Assembly: GCF_014199535.1 (NCBI RefSeq)
Contig: NZ_JACHNV010000008.1
Coordinates: forward strand, 62,001-126,000
Reading direction: 5' to 3'
From: Hymenobacter latericoloratus
GTDB lineage: Bacteria; Bacteroidota; Bacteroidia; Cytophagales; Hymenobacteraceae
Length of the DNA stretch: 64,000 bases
A program made the translations under genes and the position numbers. Each line of letters starts with the position of its first letter. The stretch's first letter is position 1. Shown here piece by piece: positions 8,714 through 16,988 of this stretch. Under the pieces are notes generated by a model. The model worked only from the letters and a program-made list of their open reading frames with translations. It was not told the origin of the DNA and did no database searches.

Positions 8714-8736
8714 GCCGGCTCCTGCCAGGAGCCGGC
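8714..8736 (+). terminator. Hairpin between lipoprotein and porin genes
   Basis: A 10-bp perfect stem (GCCGGCTCCT / AGGAGCCGGC) has a 3-nt loop and lies 18 bp before the next start. There is no T-run, so termination is uncertain; it could instead be a 5'-UTR structure. Confidence 0.35.
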
Positions 8737-8754
8737 GCTCATTCTCTCCCCCTC

Positions 8755-10254
8755 ATGAAAAACCTGAAATATTACCTGGCTGCGGCTTTATTAAGCCCGG
8801 CTGGCTACGCCTTTGCCCAAAGTTCGGCCGATGCCCTGCGCTTTTCCCAGAACCAGCCCGGCGGCACGGCCCGCACCTTGGGTATTGGAGGAGCCAGCTC
8901 GGCGGTGGGAGCCGACTTTGGAAGCATCCTGACCAACCCGGCGGGCCTGGGCCTGTTTCAACGGTCCGAAATCAGCTTTTCGCCGGGCTTCGGCAGCAGC
9001 AATACCACCACGCAGGCCTTCGGAGCCCGCGGCACCGATTCGCGGAGCAATTTGCAGATTGGCAGCCTCGGCATTGTGTTTTCCGGCCGCCGGCCTGATT
9101 CCGACAATACCAGCCCCTGGCGGGGTGGTACGTTTGCCTTTGGCCTGAACCGTACCAACAACTTCAACCAGAACCTGCGCTATTCGGCCACTCCCCCGCT
9201 GGAGCAGGATATTCTGCAGCGGCTGAGCGAAGACCAGGGCGCCATCCTGGATAAGCTGGCCTACGAGGCCCTGCTGACGGAGCGCGACGCCGATGGCACC
9301 TACATTCCGGCCGACTACGATAACACCGGCACCCTGACCCAGCGCGAAACCATAGAGCGTAGCGGCGGCCAGACCCAGTTCGATTTTGGCTATGCCAACA
9401 GCTACCGCGACAAGCTGTACATCGGGGGAGCCATCGGGATTGTGCACACCCGCTACAACACGGTTTCGAGCCTGACAGCCACTGACCCCACCCCGCCCAG
9501 CAATGACCCCGGCGGAAAGTTCGGGAGCCTGAGCCTGCGGGAAAACATTGAAACCAGCGGCACGGGTGTAAATGCCCGCCTCGGGGTTATTTACCGGCCG
9601 AATGATATCGTGCGGGTGGGCGCCTCGGTGCAGACGCCGACCTACTCGGAGGTGGTGGAAACCTACAGCGCCACCCTGGATGCCACCTTCGACTCGCCCA
9701 TTACCCTGGATGACGGCACCCGGCACACCACCGGCGACGGCAACTTCCCGGCCGAAGACCTGGCTTATACCGTCACCTCGCCCTTCCGCGCTACGGGGGG
9801 CGTGGCCGTGGTGCTGGGCAAAAACGGTTTCCTGAGCGCCGACGCTGAGTATGTAAACTACGGACAAGCACGCCTGGGCTACGACCGTAACACCACGGCC
9901 GTAACGCCCGGCGACCTGGGCCCCGCCAACGACGCCATTCGTGGCCAATACCAGTCGGCCGTGAACCTGCGGGTAGGCGGCGAGCTGCGCCTGGATGTAT
10001 TTCGGCTGCGGGCGGGTTTTGCCCACTACGGCGACCCGTATAAGAATACCAGCACCGCCAACCGGGCCCAAACCTTCTACACGGGTGGAGTGGGGCTGCG
10101 CCAGAAGAACTTTTTCCTGGATGTAGCCGGGGTATATGGTTCCGGCAAGCAAGTGTATACGCCCTACGAGCTGGCCAACCCCGCCCGTACTCCGCGCATC
10201 GTGGTGGATGATAACCGCTTCACCACTACCCTCACGGCCGGATTTAACTTCTAG
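8755..10254 (+). CDS. OMPP1/FadL/TodX-family outer membrane porin
   Basis: The start at ATG 8755 is chosen because it opens directly into a signal peptide (MKNLKYYLAAALLSPAGYAFA); an upstream in-frame codon at 8707 would bury it. The mature protein of the 499-aa product begins SSADALRFSQNQPGGTART and has the FadL-like signature GIGGASSAVGADFGSILTNP followed by AGLGLF. Alternating amphipathic strands follow, up to a terminal aromatic (TLTAGFNF), typical of a beta-barrel. Family members take up hydrophobic compounds or fatty acids across the outer membrane; the substrate is unknown here. A strong bidirectional hairpin follows the stop. Confidence 0.88.
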   Translation: MKNLKYYLAAALLSPAGYAFAQSSADALRFSQNQPGGTARTLGIGGASSAVGADFGSILTNPAGLGLFQRSEISFSPGFGSSNTTTQAFGARGTDSRSNLQIGSLGIVFSGRRPDSDNTSPWRGGTFAFGLNRTNNFNQNLRYSATPPLEQDILQRLSEDQGAILDKLAYEALLTERDADGTYIPADYDNTGTLTQRETIERSGGQTQFDFGYANSYRDKLYIGGAIGIVHTRYNTVSSLTATDPTPPSNDPGGKFGSLSLRENIETSGTGVNARLGVIYRPNDIVRVGASVQTPTYSEVVETYSATLDATFDSPITLDDGTRHTTGDGNFPAEDLAYTVTSPFRATGGVAVVLGKNGFLSADAEYVNYGQARLGYDRNTTAVTPGDLGPANDAIRGQYQSAVNLRVGGELRLDVFRLRAGFAHYGDPYKNTSTANRAQTFYTGGVGLRQKNFFLDVAGVYGSGKQVYTPYELANPARTPRIVVDDNRFTTTLTAGFNF

Positions 10255-10280
10255 CCACTGAAAAAAATAAGGTAGAAACA

Positions 10281-10320
10281 CGCAAAAGGAGCTTCCTGCC
10301 AGCAGGAAGCTCCTTTTGCG
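10281..10320. terminator. Bidirectional hairpin terminator
   Basis: A perfect 19-bp stem (10281-10299 and 10302-10320) with A-rich and T-rich segments lies between the convergent porin and lipoprotein genes. Confidence 0.8.
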
Positions 10321-10347
10321 TTAGGGCCAGTGCCCGGCAGCCCGGGC

Positions 10348-11277
10348 TTATTTGGCTACCCGTACCTGCAGCACCACGTTACGGCTGCCCGTAGCCAGAA
10401 TATCTTCCACCAGAATAATGCCGTAGCGACTATTCGGGGCCGGGGTCTGAAATGCAATTACCTGGCCTTCAGCAAGTGGGCCCGTGCTGGTAAGCGGCGT
10501 GAAATCGGTGCCTTGGTTGAACGCAGCGGCGAAATCAGTGGTACTCCCGAACGAGGTGCTGTTAAGGCTAGTGCGGCGAATGACGGTGGCCCGCCGGGTG
10601 CTCCACTTCAGGCCCAGGGCGGCATGGAGGGGGGTGGCCAGGGTAGGGGCTCCGGTAGTGGGGTTGGGCAGGTACACCAGGTCAACGAGGGCTTGGTTTT
10701 CGGCTAGGCGGTGCACCGAAAATTTCGGGAATACCAGCCCTTCGCGCAGGGCCAGAAAGCTGCGCCGGCCGAACGCCCCCGACGCCTGCACCGACACGGT
10801 GTAGTTGTGATAGTCCAGGAGGGTATCGGGGCGGGCATAGCGGAGCCGGAAGCTGCGGGAGCCGGTGCGGCTCTCATCATCGGTGGCGGAGTAGCGCCAC
10901 ACCTCCAGGCCCGAGGTGGTGCGGGAGCTGAGTACGTGGCCCAGGGCCACGGAATCGGTGCCCGGCGCCAGCACCGAGTCGAGGTATACCAGCGTGCGGC
11001 GGGGCGGGTCGTCCACGTCAAACTGGTCGTTGTAAACAATAGGCTCCGGCACGGCCACATACTCCGCCGAAATCGTGAGCCGGTGCAAGGGGCTACCCTG
11101 GCCCTGGGCATACATCTTAACAGCCAGGGTGTCGGCGGTGCGGGTTAGGCGGCGGTCAACGGTATTATAGCGGGTGCTGCTGACCAGATCCACGCGCGGA
11201 CCGGGCGAGAGGCCGGAGTCGCAGGCCGCCGCTACCCCCAGCAGGGACAGGAGCAGAACAATAGAACGAAAATGCAT
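10348..11277 (-). CDS. Lipoprotein of unknown function
   Basis: The start at ATG 11277 gives a 309-aa protein with a clean lipoprotein signal (MHFRSIVLLLSLLGVAAAC, lipobox VAAAC); the longer reading to 11379 adds a Gly/Arg-rich stretch unlikely to be translated. The rest is soluble and beta-rich with no recognised catalytic motif. Its C-terminus (RYGIILVEDILATGSRNVVL) gives a fairly regular beta pattern that might suggest an Ig-like or immunoglobulin-type fold, but that is a guess. It has no close operon partner, lying convergent to the porin and divergent from the dipeptidyl peptidase gene. Confidence 0.75.
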   Translation of the reverse strand: MHFRSIVLLLSLLGVAAACDSGLSPGPRVDLVSSTRYNTVDRRLTRTADTLAVKMYAQGQGSPLHRLTISAEYVAVPEPIVYNDQFDVDDPPRRTLVYLDSVLAPGTDSVALGHVLSSRTTSGLEVWRYSATDDESRTGSRSFRLRYARPDTLLDYHNYTVSVQASGAFGRRSFLALREGLVFPKFSVHRLAENQALVDLVYLPNPTTGAPTLATPLHAALGLKWSTRRATVIRRTSLNSTSFGSTTDFAAAFNQGTDFTPLTSTGPLAEGQVIAFQTPAPNSRYGIILVEDILATGSRNVVLQVRVAK

Positions 11278-11436
11278 AGCTTCGTAAAGGTCGGGTTTTG
11301 AACGCGAAGTAGGAAGTCCGCCACGGTCTGCCCGCCGGGGCGGCTCCGGGCCCCGGCCGCCCCGGCGGCGTGCAACCATGCTGCCCGCATTTCCTACCTT
11401 AACGGCTGATTCCCGCCGTCATTTTACTTTTTGCTG

Positions 11437-13662
11437 ATGAATTTTCGTTTCCTGGGCCTGGCCCTGTTTCTGACCACGGCCGCACCAGCCGTGCTTCCCG
11501 GCAGCGCGCCGGCCGCTTTTGCCCAGCAAAAGCAAAACATTACCCTCGAGGACATTTGGCAGAAGGGCACGTTCTCGGCCCGCTCCGTGCCCGGCTTCAA
11601 CTGGATGAAGGATGGCCGCTACTACTCTTCGCTCAGCCAGGGCAACCTGGTGCAGAATGATGTAACCACCGGCCAGCCCGTGCAAACCCTGGTGGCGGGT
11701 CAGGAGTTGAAGCTGCCCGGCCAAAGCCAGCCCCTGGCAGTGGATGGCTACAGCTTCAACGCCGACGAATCCAAAATCCTGTTCAGCACCGATACCGAGC
11801 CCATTTACCGCCGCTCCAGCAAATCGTACTTTTTCGTGTACGACCGGGGGAGCAAGCAGCTGGTGCCCCTGAGCAAAACGGCCGGCAAGCAGCTCTACGC
11901 CACTTTCTCGCCCGATGGCAAGCGCGTGGCCTTCGTGCGCGACAACAACCTGTTTGTGGTGGATCTGACTACTATGCAGGAAACGGCCGTAACCACCAAT
12001 GGCGCCCAGAACCGCATCATCAACGGCGGCACCGACTGGGTGTACGAGGAAGAATTTGAGTTTGCCCAGGGCTTTCAATGGTCGCCCGACTCGCGGCAGC
12101 TGGCCTACTACACCTTCGATGAAACGGAGGTGCCCGAGTACAACATGCAGGAGTGGGGCCCGCTCTACCCCAAAGACTACCGCTATAAGTACCCCAAGGC
12201 CGGCGAGAAAAACTCCATCGTAAGCATCTCCACCTACGACGTGGCCGCCGGCAGGAACACGAAAATGGACGTGGGCCCGGAAACGGACCAGTACATTCCG
12301 CGCATCATCTGGACCCAGACGCCCAACCTGCTCAGCATTCGGCGCATGAACCGCCTGCAGAACAAGCTGGAAATCCTGCACGCCGACGCCCGCACCGGTA
12401 ACACCCAGGTAGTCCTCACCGACACTGACCCCGCTTACGTGGAGGTAAACGACGATTTGCGCTACTTGGCAGGCGGCAAGGAGTTCTTGTTCAGCAGCGA
12501 GAAAGACGGCTACCGCCACCTCTACCTCTACAACATGAGCGGCAAGCTGGTGCGCCAGCTCACCAAGGGCAACTGGGAAATTACCAGCATTGATGGGTTT
12601 GACGAGAAGAAGGGGGTAGTGTATTTCACCAGCACCGAGGCCTCGCCCCTGCAGCGCCACCTTTACCGTATTGATCTGAAGGGCAAGGGCAAAGCCCGCC
12701 TCAGTGAAGCCGGCTCCGGCAACGACGTGGTGAACATGAGCGCCGATACCCGCTACTTCCTGAACTACCACTCCGAGGCCGGGCAGCCCCAGGTGGTAAG
12801 CCTGCGCAACGGCCAGGACGGCAAGCTGGTGAAAGTGCTGGAAGACAACGCCAAGCTGCGCCAGAAGCTGACCGAATACAACCTGGGCAAGCTGGAATTT
12901 ATCAACTTCAAGACGGCCGACGGGGTAGAGCTGAACGCCTCCGTGCTGAAGCCTGCAGGCTTCGATGCCAGCAAAAAGTACCCCGTGCTGATGTACGTGT
13001 ACGGCGGCCCCGGCTCCCAGACCGTGAAGGACGATGCCGGCGGGGGTATTGCCTTCACTAACTACCTCTGGCACCAGCTGCTGGCCCAGAACGGCTACAT
13101 CATTGTGAGCGTTGATAACCGCGGCACCGGCGCCCGGGGCGCGGCCTTCAAGAAAAGCACCTACGCCAACCTGGGCAAGCTGGAAACCATTGACCAGGCC
13201 GCCAGCGCCCGGTATTTCGCTACCCTGCCCTACGTGGATAAGTCGCGCATCGGCATCTGGGGCTGGAGCTTCGGGGGCTACATGACGGCCCTGGCCCTCA
13301 CCAAAAATGCGGATGTGTTCAAGATGGGCGTATCGGTGGCGCCCGTTACCAACTGGCGCTACTACGACTCCGTGTACACCGAGCGGTTTCTGAAAACGCC
13401 CCAGCAAAACCCCCAGGGCTACGACGATAACTCACCCGTGCAGTTTGCCGACCAGCTCAAGGGCAAGCTCCTGCTGGTGCACGGCACCGGCGACGACAAC
13501 GTGCACTTCCAGAACTCGGTAGCCTTCACCGAGGCCATGATCAAGGCCAACAAAGACTACCAGACCCTGTACTACCCCAACCGCAACCACGGCATTTACG
13601 GGGGCAACACCCGCCTGCACCTCTACCGCCAAATGACGGATTTCGTGCTGAAGAATCTGTGA
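11437..13662 (+). CDS. Dipeptidyl peptidase IV-type prolyl oligopeptidase (S9B)
   Basis: The 741-aa exported serine peptidase starts at ATG 11437 (a TTG at 11431 is in frame but less likely) with a signal peptide ending near FAQQK. The N-terminal part is an eight-bladed beta-propeller and contains the DWVYEEE motif, whose Glu pair binds the substrate N-terminus in DPP-IV. The C-terminal alpha/beta-hydrolase domain has GWSFGGYMT (Ser611), HGTGDDNVHFQNS (Asp686) and NRNHGIYGG (His718), the full triad. It should release X-Pro or X-Ala dipeptides from peptides in the periplasm. It is followed directly by a Rho-independent terminator. Confidence 0.95.
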   Translation: MNFRFLGLALFLTTAAPAVLPGSAPAAFAQQKQNITLEDIWQKGTFSARSVPGFNWMKDGRYYSSLSQGNLVQNDVTTGQPVQTLVAGQELKLPGQSQPLAVDGYSFNADESKILFSTDTEPIYRRSSKSYFFVYDRGSKQLVPLSKTAGKQLYATFSPDGKRVAFVRDNNLFVVDLTTMQETAVTTNGAQNRIINGGTDWVYEEEFEFAQGFQWSPDSRQLAYYTFDETEVPEYNMQEWGPLYPKDYRYKYPKAGEKNSIVSISTYDVAAGRNTKMDVGPETDQYIPRIIWTQTPNLLSIRRMNRLQNKLEILHADARTGNTQVVLTDTDPAYVEVNDDLRYLAGGKEFLFSSEKDGYRHLYLYNMSGKLVRQLTKGNWEITSIDGFDEKKGVVYFTSTEASPLQRHLYRIDLKGKGKARLSEAGSGNDVVNMSADTRYFLNYHSEAGQPQVVSLRNGQDGKLVKVLEDNAKLRQKLTEYNLGKLEFINFKTADGVELNASVLKPAGFDASKKYPVLMYVYGGPGSQTVKDDAGGGIAFTNYLWHQLLAQNGYIIVSVDNRGTGARGAAFKKSTYANLGKLETIDQAASARYFATLPYVDKSRIGIWGWSFGGYMTALALTKNADVFKMGVSVAPVTNWRYYDSVYTERFLKTPQQNPQGYDDNSPVQFADQLKGKLLLVHGTGDDNVHFQNSVAFTEAMIKANKDYQTLYYPNRNHGIYGGNTRLHLYRQMTDFVLKNL

Positions 13663-13672
13663 GCTGATGCCT

Positions 13673-13711
13673 AAAAAAAAAAGCCCCTCCACGGAGGGGC
13701 TTTTTTTTTAG
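13673..13711 (+). terminator. Rho-independent terminator
   Basis: An A10 run, the stem GCCCCTCC/GGAGGGGC and a T9 run lie 10 bp after the peptidase stop. The symmetric A and T runs suit both strands, and the gene on the other side converges. Confidence 0.9.
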
Positions 13712-13724
13712 GTTTATTCTTCGG

Positions 13725-13985
13725 TTAACACTCCTGCAACTCTTCTACGGCAGCCTCGTCGTGCATCCGGTGGGTGGCCGGGCGGCGGTACCGGATGGAG
13801 GTAATCTGCAGGCCCAGCAGCTGCGGACTGCGGAACTGCTCGTAGAGGTCCGTAAATAGCTCGGGCAGCTCGGCGGTAGGGCTGGCTACCAGCTGCTTTA
13901 CCTGCCGGGTGCTCACTACCTGCCCGCAGCTAAGCTCGGCCAGGGTAAGCTGGCAGCAAACCATGTACTGAAGCTCGTTTTTCAT
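13725..13985 (-). CDS. Small hypothetical protein
   Basis: The 86-aa protein starts at ATG 13985 (MKNELQYMVCCQLTLAELSC) and ends VEELQEC. It is cytoplasmic by sequence, without a membrane helix, and has several cysteines but no clear CxxC pair. The start is supported by a well-formed promoter 37 bp upstream. I do not recognise the family. Confidence 0.65.
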   Translation of the reverse strand: MKNELQYMVCCQLTLAELSCGQVVSTRQVKQLVASPTAELPELFTDLYEQFRSPQLLGLQITSIRYRRPATHRMHDEAAVEELQEC

Positions 13986-14022
13986 AGTCGGAAGAGGAAA
14001 GGGCGGCCATAAGAACAATATT

Positions 14023-14052
14023 CAAAGCTAATAAAATTAGTTAATAATCCAA
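14023..14052 (-). promoter_or_regulatory. Bacteroidota-type promoter for the 86-aa gene
   Basis: On the minus strand TTG (14050-14052) is followed after 19 bp by TAGCTTTG (14023-14030). This matches TTG-N17-23-TAnnTTTG and is the best complete promoter in the window. It lies in a short AT-rich spacer. Confidence 0.75.
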
Positions 14053-14111
14053 CTAAATTAGCATATATAATGCGTTTGCGGCGTCTGCCTCGAAGCGGGG
14101 AGCCCCAGGCA

Positions 14112-15032
14112 TCAGGACAGGGCCTGGGGTGGGGGCGAGCCGCCACCAGCCGGTCGGCTTTTGTCTTGAGGCAGAGGTACAAACTCGGCGTTATCGTTGG
14201 GGGGTAGGGCAATGCGGCCCGCCTGCCAGTCGGCCTTGGCCTGCTCAATTCGTTCCCGGCGCGACGACACGAAGTTCCACCAGATAAACCGCTCCCCCAG
14301 CGGCTCACCGCCCAGCAGCAGCAGCGTACTGGCTTCGCGGGCTACCAGCACGGGGTCAATGCCAGGGGTAAATACCAATAGCTGACCGGGGCCGTAAGCG
14401 CGGCCATTCACTTCCACGAGGCCCTTGGCTACGTAGGCGCCGCGCTCGGGGTAGCCGCGGGGCAGCCCAAACCGGGCACCGGGCTGCAGCACCACGTGCA
14501 GGTAAAACAAGGGCGAGTGGGTGCGCACCTCATTGCGCAGCCCGAAGGCGTCGCCGGCAATCAGGCGCATCCACACGCCCGGCTCCGTGAAAACGGGCAG
14601 CTCGTGGGGCTGGTAGTTGGTGAAAGCGGGGGCGCTTTCCTCGTCCTGCTCGGGTAGGGCCACCCAGGTCTGAATCATTTCCAGGGCCCCGCCGGCCAGC
14701 GCGGCCGGGTCCTCGAACCGCTCGGAGTGGGCAATGCCCGAGCCGGCCGTCATCCAGTTCACCTCCCCGGGCCGAATGATCTGCTCCACGCCCAGGCTGT
14801 CGCGGTGCGTTACCTGCCCCCCGAACAGGTAGCTGACCGTGGAGAGGCCAATGTGCGGGTGCGGCAGCACATCCAGCGCAGGCAGCTTTTCGGGGGCGAA
14901 GCTTACCGGCCCGGCGTGGTCCATGAAGATAAAGGGGCCCAGCATCCGGCGCAGGCGGTAGGGCAGAATCCGGCGCACGTTGAACCCCGGGCTCAGGGCC
15001 GCTTGGCGTGCTTCAATAACAAGGTCGAGCAT
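14112..15032 (-). CDS. Pirin-family cupin protein
   Basis: The start at ATG 15032 (MLDLVIEARQAALSPGFNVR) gives 306 aa; upstream in-frame sequence does not resemble pirin. The bicupin carries the pirin metal ligands in HPHIGLSTVSYLF (His58, His60) and TAGSGIAHSERF (His102, Glu104), matching human pirin spacing. Bacterial pirins have been shown to act as quercetin 2,3-dioxygenases or as regulators; either role is possible. No flavonoid-related neighbours are visible. A C-terminal cupin (GRAYGPGQLLVFTPGIDPVL) completes the family architecture. Confidence 0.93.
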   Translation of the reverse strand: MLDLVIEARQAALSPGFNVRRILPYRLRRMLGPFIFMDHAGPVSFAPEKLPALDVLPHPHIGLSTVSYLFGGQVTHRDSLGVEQIIRPGEVNWMTAGSGIAHSERFEDPAALAGGALEMIQTWVALPEQDEESAPAFTNYQPHELPVFTEPGVWMRLIAGDAFGLRNEVRTHSPLFYLHVVLQPGARFGLPRGYPERGAYVAKGLVEVNGRAYGPGQLLVFTPGIDPVLVAREASTLLLLGGEPLGERFIWWNFVSSRRERIEQAKADWQAGRIALPPNDNAEFVPLPQDKSRPAGGGSPPPQALS

Positions 15033-15195
15033 GGTAAGGAACAAGAAAAAAGGAGAGGACTGCAAGGGCAAGCAGCACTGGCCCGGCGGGCCGGTAGCCG
15101 ATGAAACAGAACTAAAGCCGTTCCGCCTCAACTATTTAGCAGAAAAATGTAACCTTACGTCAATAAATCCAGTGTTTCCCGCGTAGAGTGGTCCT

Positions 15196-16662
15196 ATGTC
15201 AATGTGTACCCCGCTTCGTTTTCTGTGCCTGGGTGTAAGTGGAGCGCTGCTGGTGGCCTGCCAGCAGGAGCGCGCGGCCCAGCGCCCCGACCCAGCCGCT
15301 ACGGCCCCCGCCCTGGCCGATACACTGGCCCTCGACTCCGTAGCTGACCCCATAGGGGCTACCCCCGTGCGTCGCGACTGGCACCGCCTGGAGCGGCCCA
15401 CCAGCCGCCTGGCGCCGTTGGTGGTGTACCGCGGCAGTACCCGGCGGCCCGCCGGGATAGGCGCCGAAGCGCCGCCGGCCGAAGCCCGCCTCCAGGACCT
15501 GACCCTGAAAGCCAGTGAGTACTTCCAGATTGACCCCACCAAAGCCGCCGAAGTGCGGGGGCGCGAAGGCACCGTGGTGCGCATCCCGGCCGGGGCGCTG
15601 GTAGATGCCCGGCAGCGCCCGGCTACCGGCACCGTATGGGTAGAACTAAAGGAGTGCTACGCCGCCTCCGACATGCTGCTTTCCAACTTACTAACCGAAA
15701 CCCTGGCCGGCGCCCCGTTGGAACTGACCGGTGCCGTGCTGGTGCGGGCCACCGCGGCCGGCCAGCAGTTGATGCTGGCCGCCGGCCGCAGCCTGCAGCT
15801 GGAGCTGGCCGGCCGCCGCGGGGACAGCCACTCGCTCTTCTACGGGAAGGCTACCGGCTCGGCCACGCCCGTGCGCTGGCTGGAGGGCGAAGCCTCTGCA
15901 GCACCTACGGAGCAGGTGTACACCACCGCCCAGCAAATGCCCCGCTTTGGCCAGGGGCCGGCCGATATCAACCAGCTGATCCGCTACCCCCGCCAGGCCC
16001 AGGAGCGCCAAACCCAGGGGCTGGTGTTTGCCTCGTTTGTGGTGGATGAGGCCGGCCGGGTGCAAAGCCCGCGGATTCTGCGCGGCATCGGCGACGGCTG
16101 CGACGAGGAGGTGCTGCGGGTGCTGCGCCAGACCTCGGGCCGCTGGACGCCCGGTCAGCAGGATGGGCGGTTTGTGAAGGTGAAGATGGTGCTGCCCATC
16201 CGTTTTAACTTTCAGGCGGGCCTGGCCTCTGCCCCCGATCCGAATGCCGTGCCTGAGCCCGTTGCGGCCTCGGTACCGGTGCCGGAGCCGCAGGAGCTGG
16301 CGCCCGCACCCAACGCCCTGCAGCCCACGCGGTTGGGCTGGCTGGCCGTGGGGCAGCCCTGGGCCGGAGCCGCTGCTGCCCTCTACGTGCCGGCTGCTAC
16401 CCCCACCGACGGGGAGCACACGGCCGTGCGGCTGCTGGTACCGGGGCGCCGTGTGGTGCTGGCCGGCACGCCCCAGGCCGCGGGCTACCACTTTGCCAGT
16501 GCCCCCAGCGGGTCTGCCGTGGTGGTGCTGGGCCTGCGCTACGAAAACGGAACTCCCTTCCTGGCCCGCCGCGAGGCTACCACCAGCGCGCCGTCGGATA
16601 CGTTGCGCTTCCAGGAAACCACCCTCACCGATCTGGAAGCCAACCTGGCCCGCCTGAATTAG
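15196..16662 (+). CDS. Lipoprotein with TonB C-terminal domain
   Basis: The 488-aa protein starts at ATG 15196 (or ATG 15202) with lipobox LLVAC near residue 22. Residues about 95-230 form a beta-rich region (TLKASEYFQIDPTKAAEVRG). Residues about 250-340 are a TonB_C-like domain: INQLIRYPRQAQERQTQGLV, ASFVVDEAGRVQSPRILRGI, CDEEVLRVLRQTSGRWTPG. A Pro/Glu-rich linker and another beta-rich region follow. TonB normally spans the inner membrane; a lipid anchor in place of a helix is unusual. Whether it energises receptors or uses the domain only for binding cannot be decided. Confidence 0.8.
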   Translation: MSMCTPLRFLCLGVSGALLVACQQERAAQRPDPAATAPALADTLALDSVADPIGATPVRRDWHRLERPTSRLAPLVVYRGSTRRPAGIGAEAPPAEARLQDLTLKASEYFQIDPTKAAEVRGREGTVVRIPAGALVDARQRPATGTVWVELKECYAASDMLLSNLLTETLAGAPLELTGAVLVRATAAGQQLMLAAGRSLQLELAGRRGDSHSLFYGKATGSATPVRWLEGEASAAPTEQVYTTAQQMPRFGQGPADINQLIRYPRQAQERQTQGLVFASFVVDEAGRVQSPRILRGIGDGCDEEVLRVLRQTSGRWTPGQQDGRFVKVKMVLPIRFNFQAGLASAPDPNAVPEPVAASVPVPEPQELAPAPNALQPTRLGWLAVGQPWAGAAAALYVPAATPTDGEHTAVRLLVPGRRVVLAGTPQAAGYHFASAPSGSAVVVLGLRYENGTPFLARREATTSAPSDTLRFQETTLTDLEANLARLN

Positions 16663-16766
16663 GGGCTGAAAAGTATCTGCGGGTGCCCTCGCGGGCAGAA
16701 GTAAGCAGGTGATTATTAATAAATAATGCCATTGTTTTTTTCCGGCCCGGAAAGGAGCAGCTTGCC

Positions 16767-16937
16767 TTAGCGGCGTGTGTGCCAGAGTAGCCAATGGCTG
16801 GTAAATACCACAGTAGCCAGTAGTACAATTCCGCAGTGCCAGGCCGCAATTCCTGCTACCGTACTCAGCAAGCCGAGGGCAAAACCACCCCAGGCGTAAC
16901 GGTTGGCAGGCCGTTGCCGAGGCTTTTCGGGTTTCAC
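16767..16937 (-). CDS. 56-aa putative membrane protein downstream of the aldehyde dehydrogenase
   Basis: A GTG start at 16937 opens a 56-codon frame, 51 bp downstream of the dehydrogenase stop. The protein has a basic start (VKPEKPRQRPANRYAW), two hydrophobic segments (GGFALGLLSTVAGIAAWH and CGIVLLATVVFTSHWLLW) and a basic end (HTRR). This pattern of positive tails and two helices is hard to obtain by chance. It could form a membrane hairpin. The non-ATG start and small size leave some doubt, and the function is unknown. Confidence 0.55.
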   Translation of the reverse strand: MKPEKPRQRPANRYAWGGFALGLLSTVAGIAAWHCGIVLLATVVFTSHWLLWHTRR

Positions 16938-16988
16938 GCATGGTGCTGGGCGTGCTTTGCTTATTGTGAGTTGTCGCCAGGAAAACAG

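Noticed and set aside
8791..10281. A 496-codon minus-strand frame
   Set aside because: Antisense shadow of the OMPP1 porin gene, which has a signal peptide and family motifs.
11419..13407. A 662-codon minus-strand open frame across the dipeptidyl peptidase gene
   Set aside because: It is the antisense reading of a gene with an intact catalytic triad; its residues are composition-driven and lack any domain.
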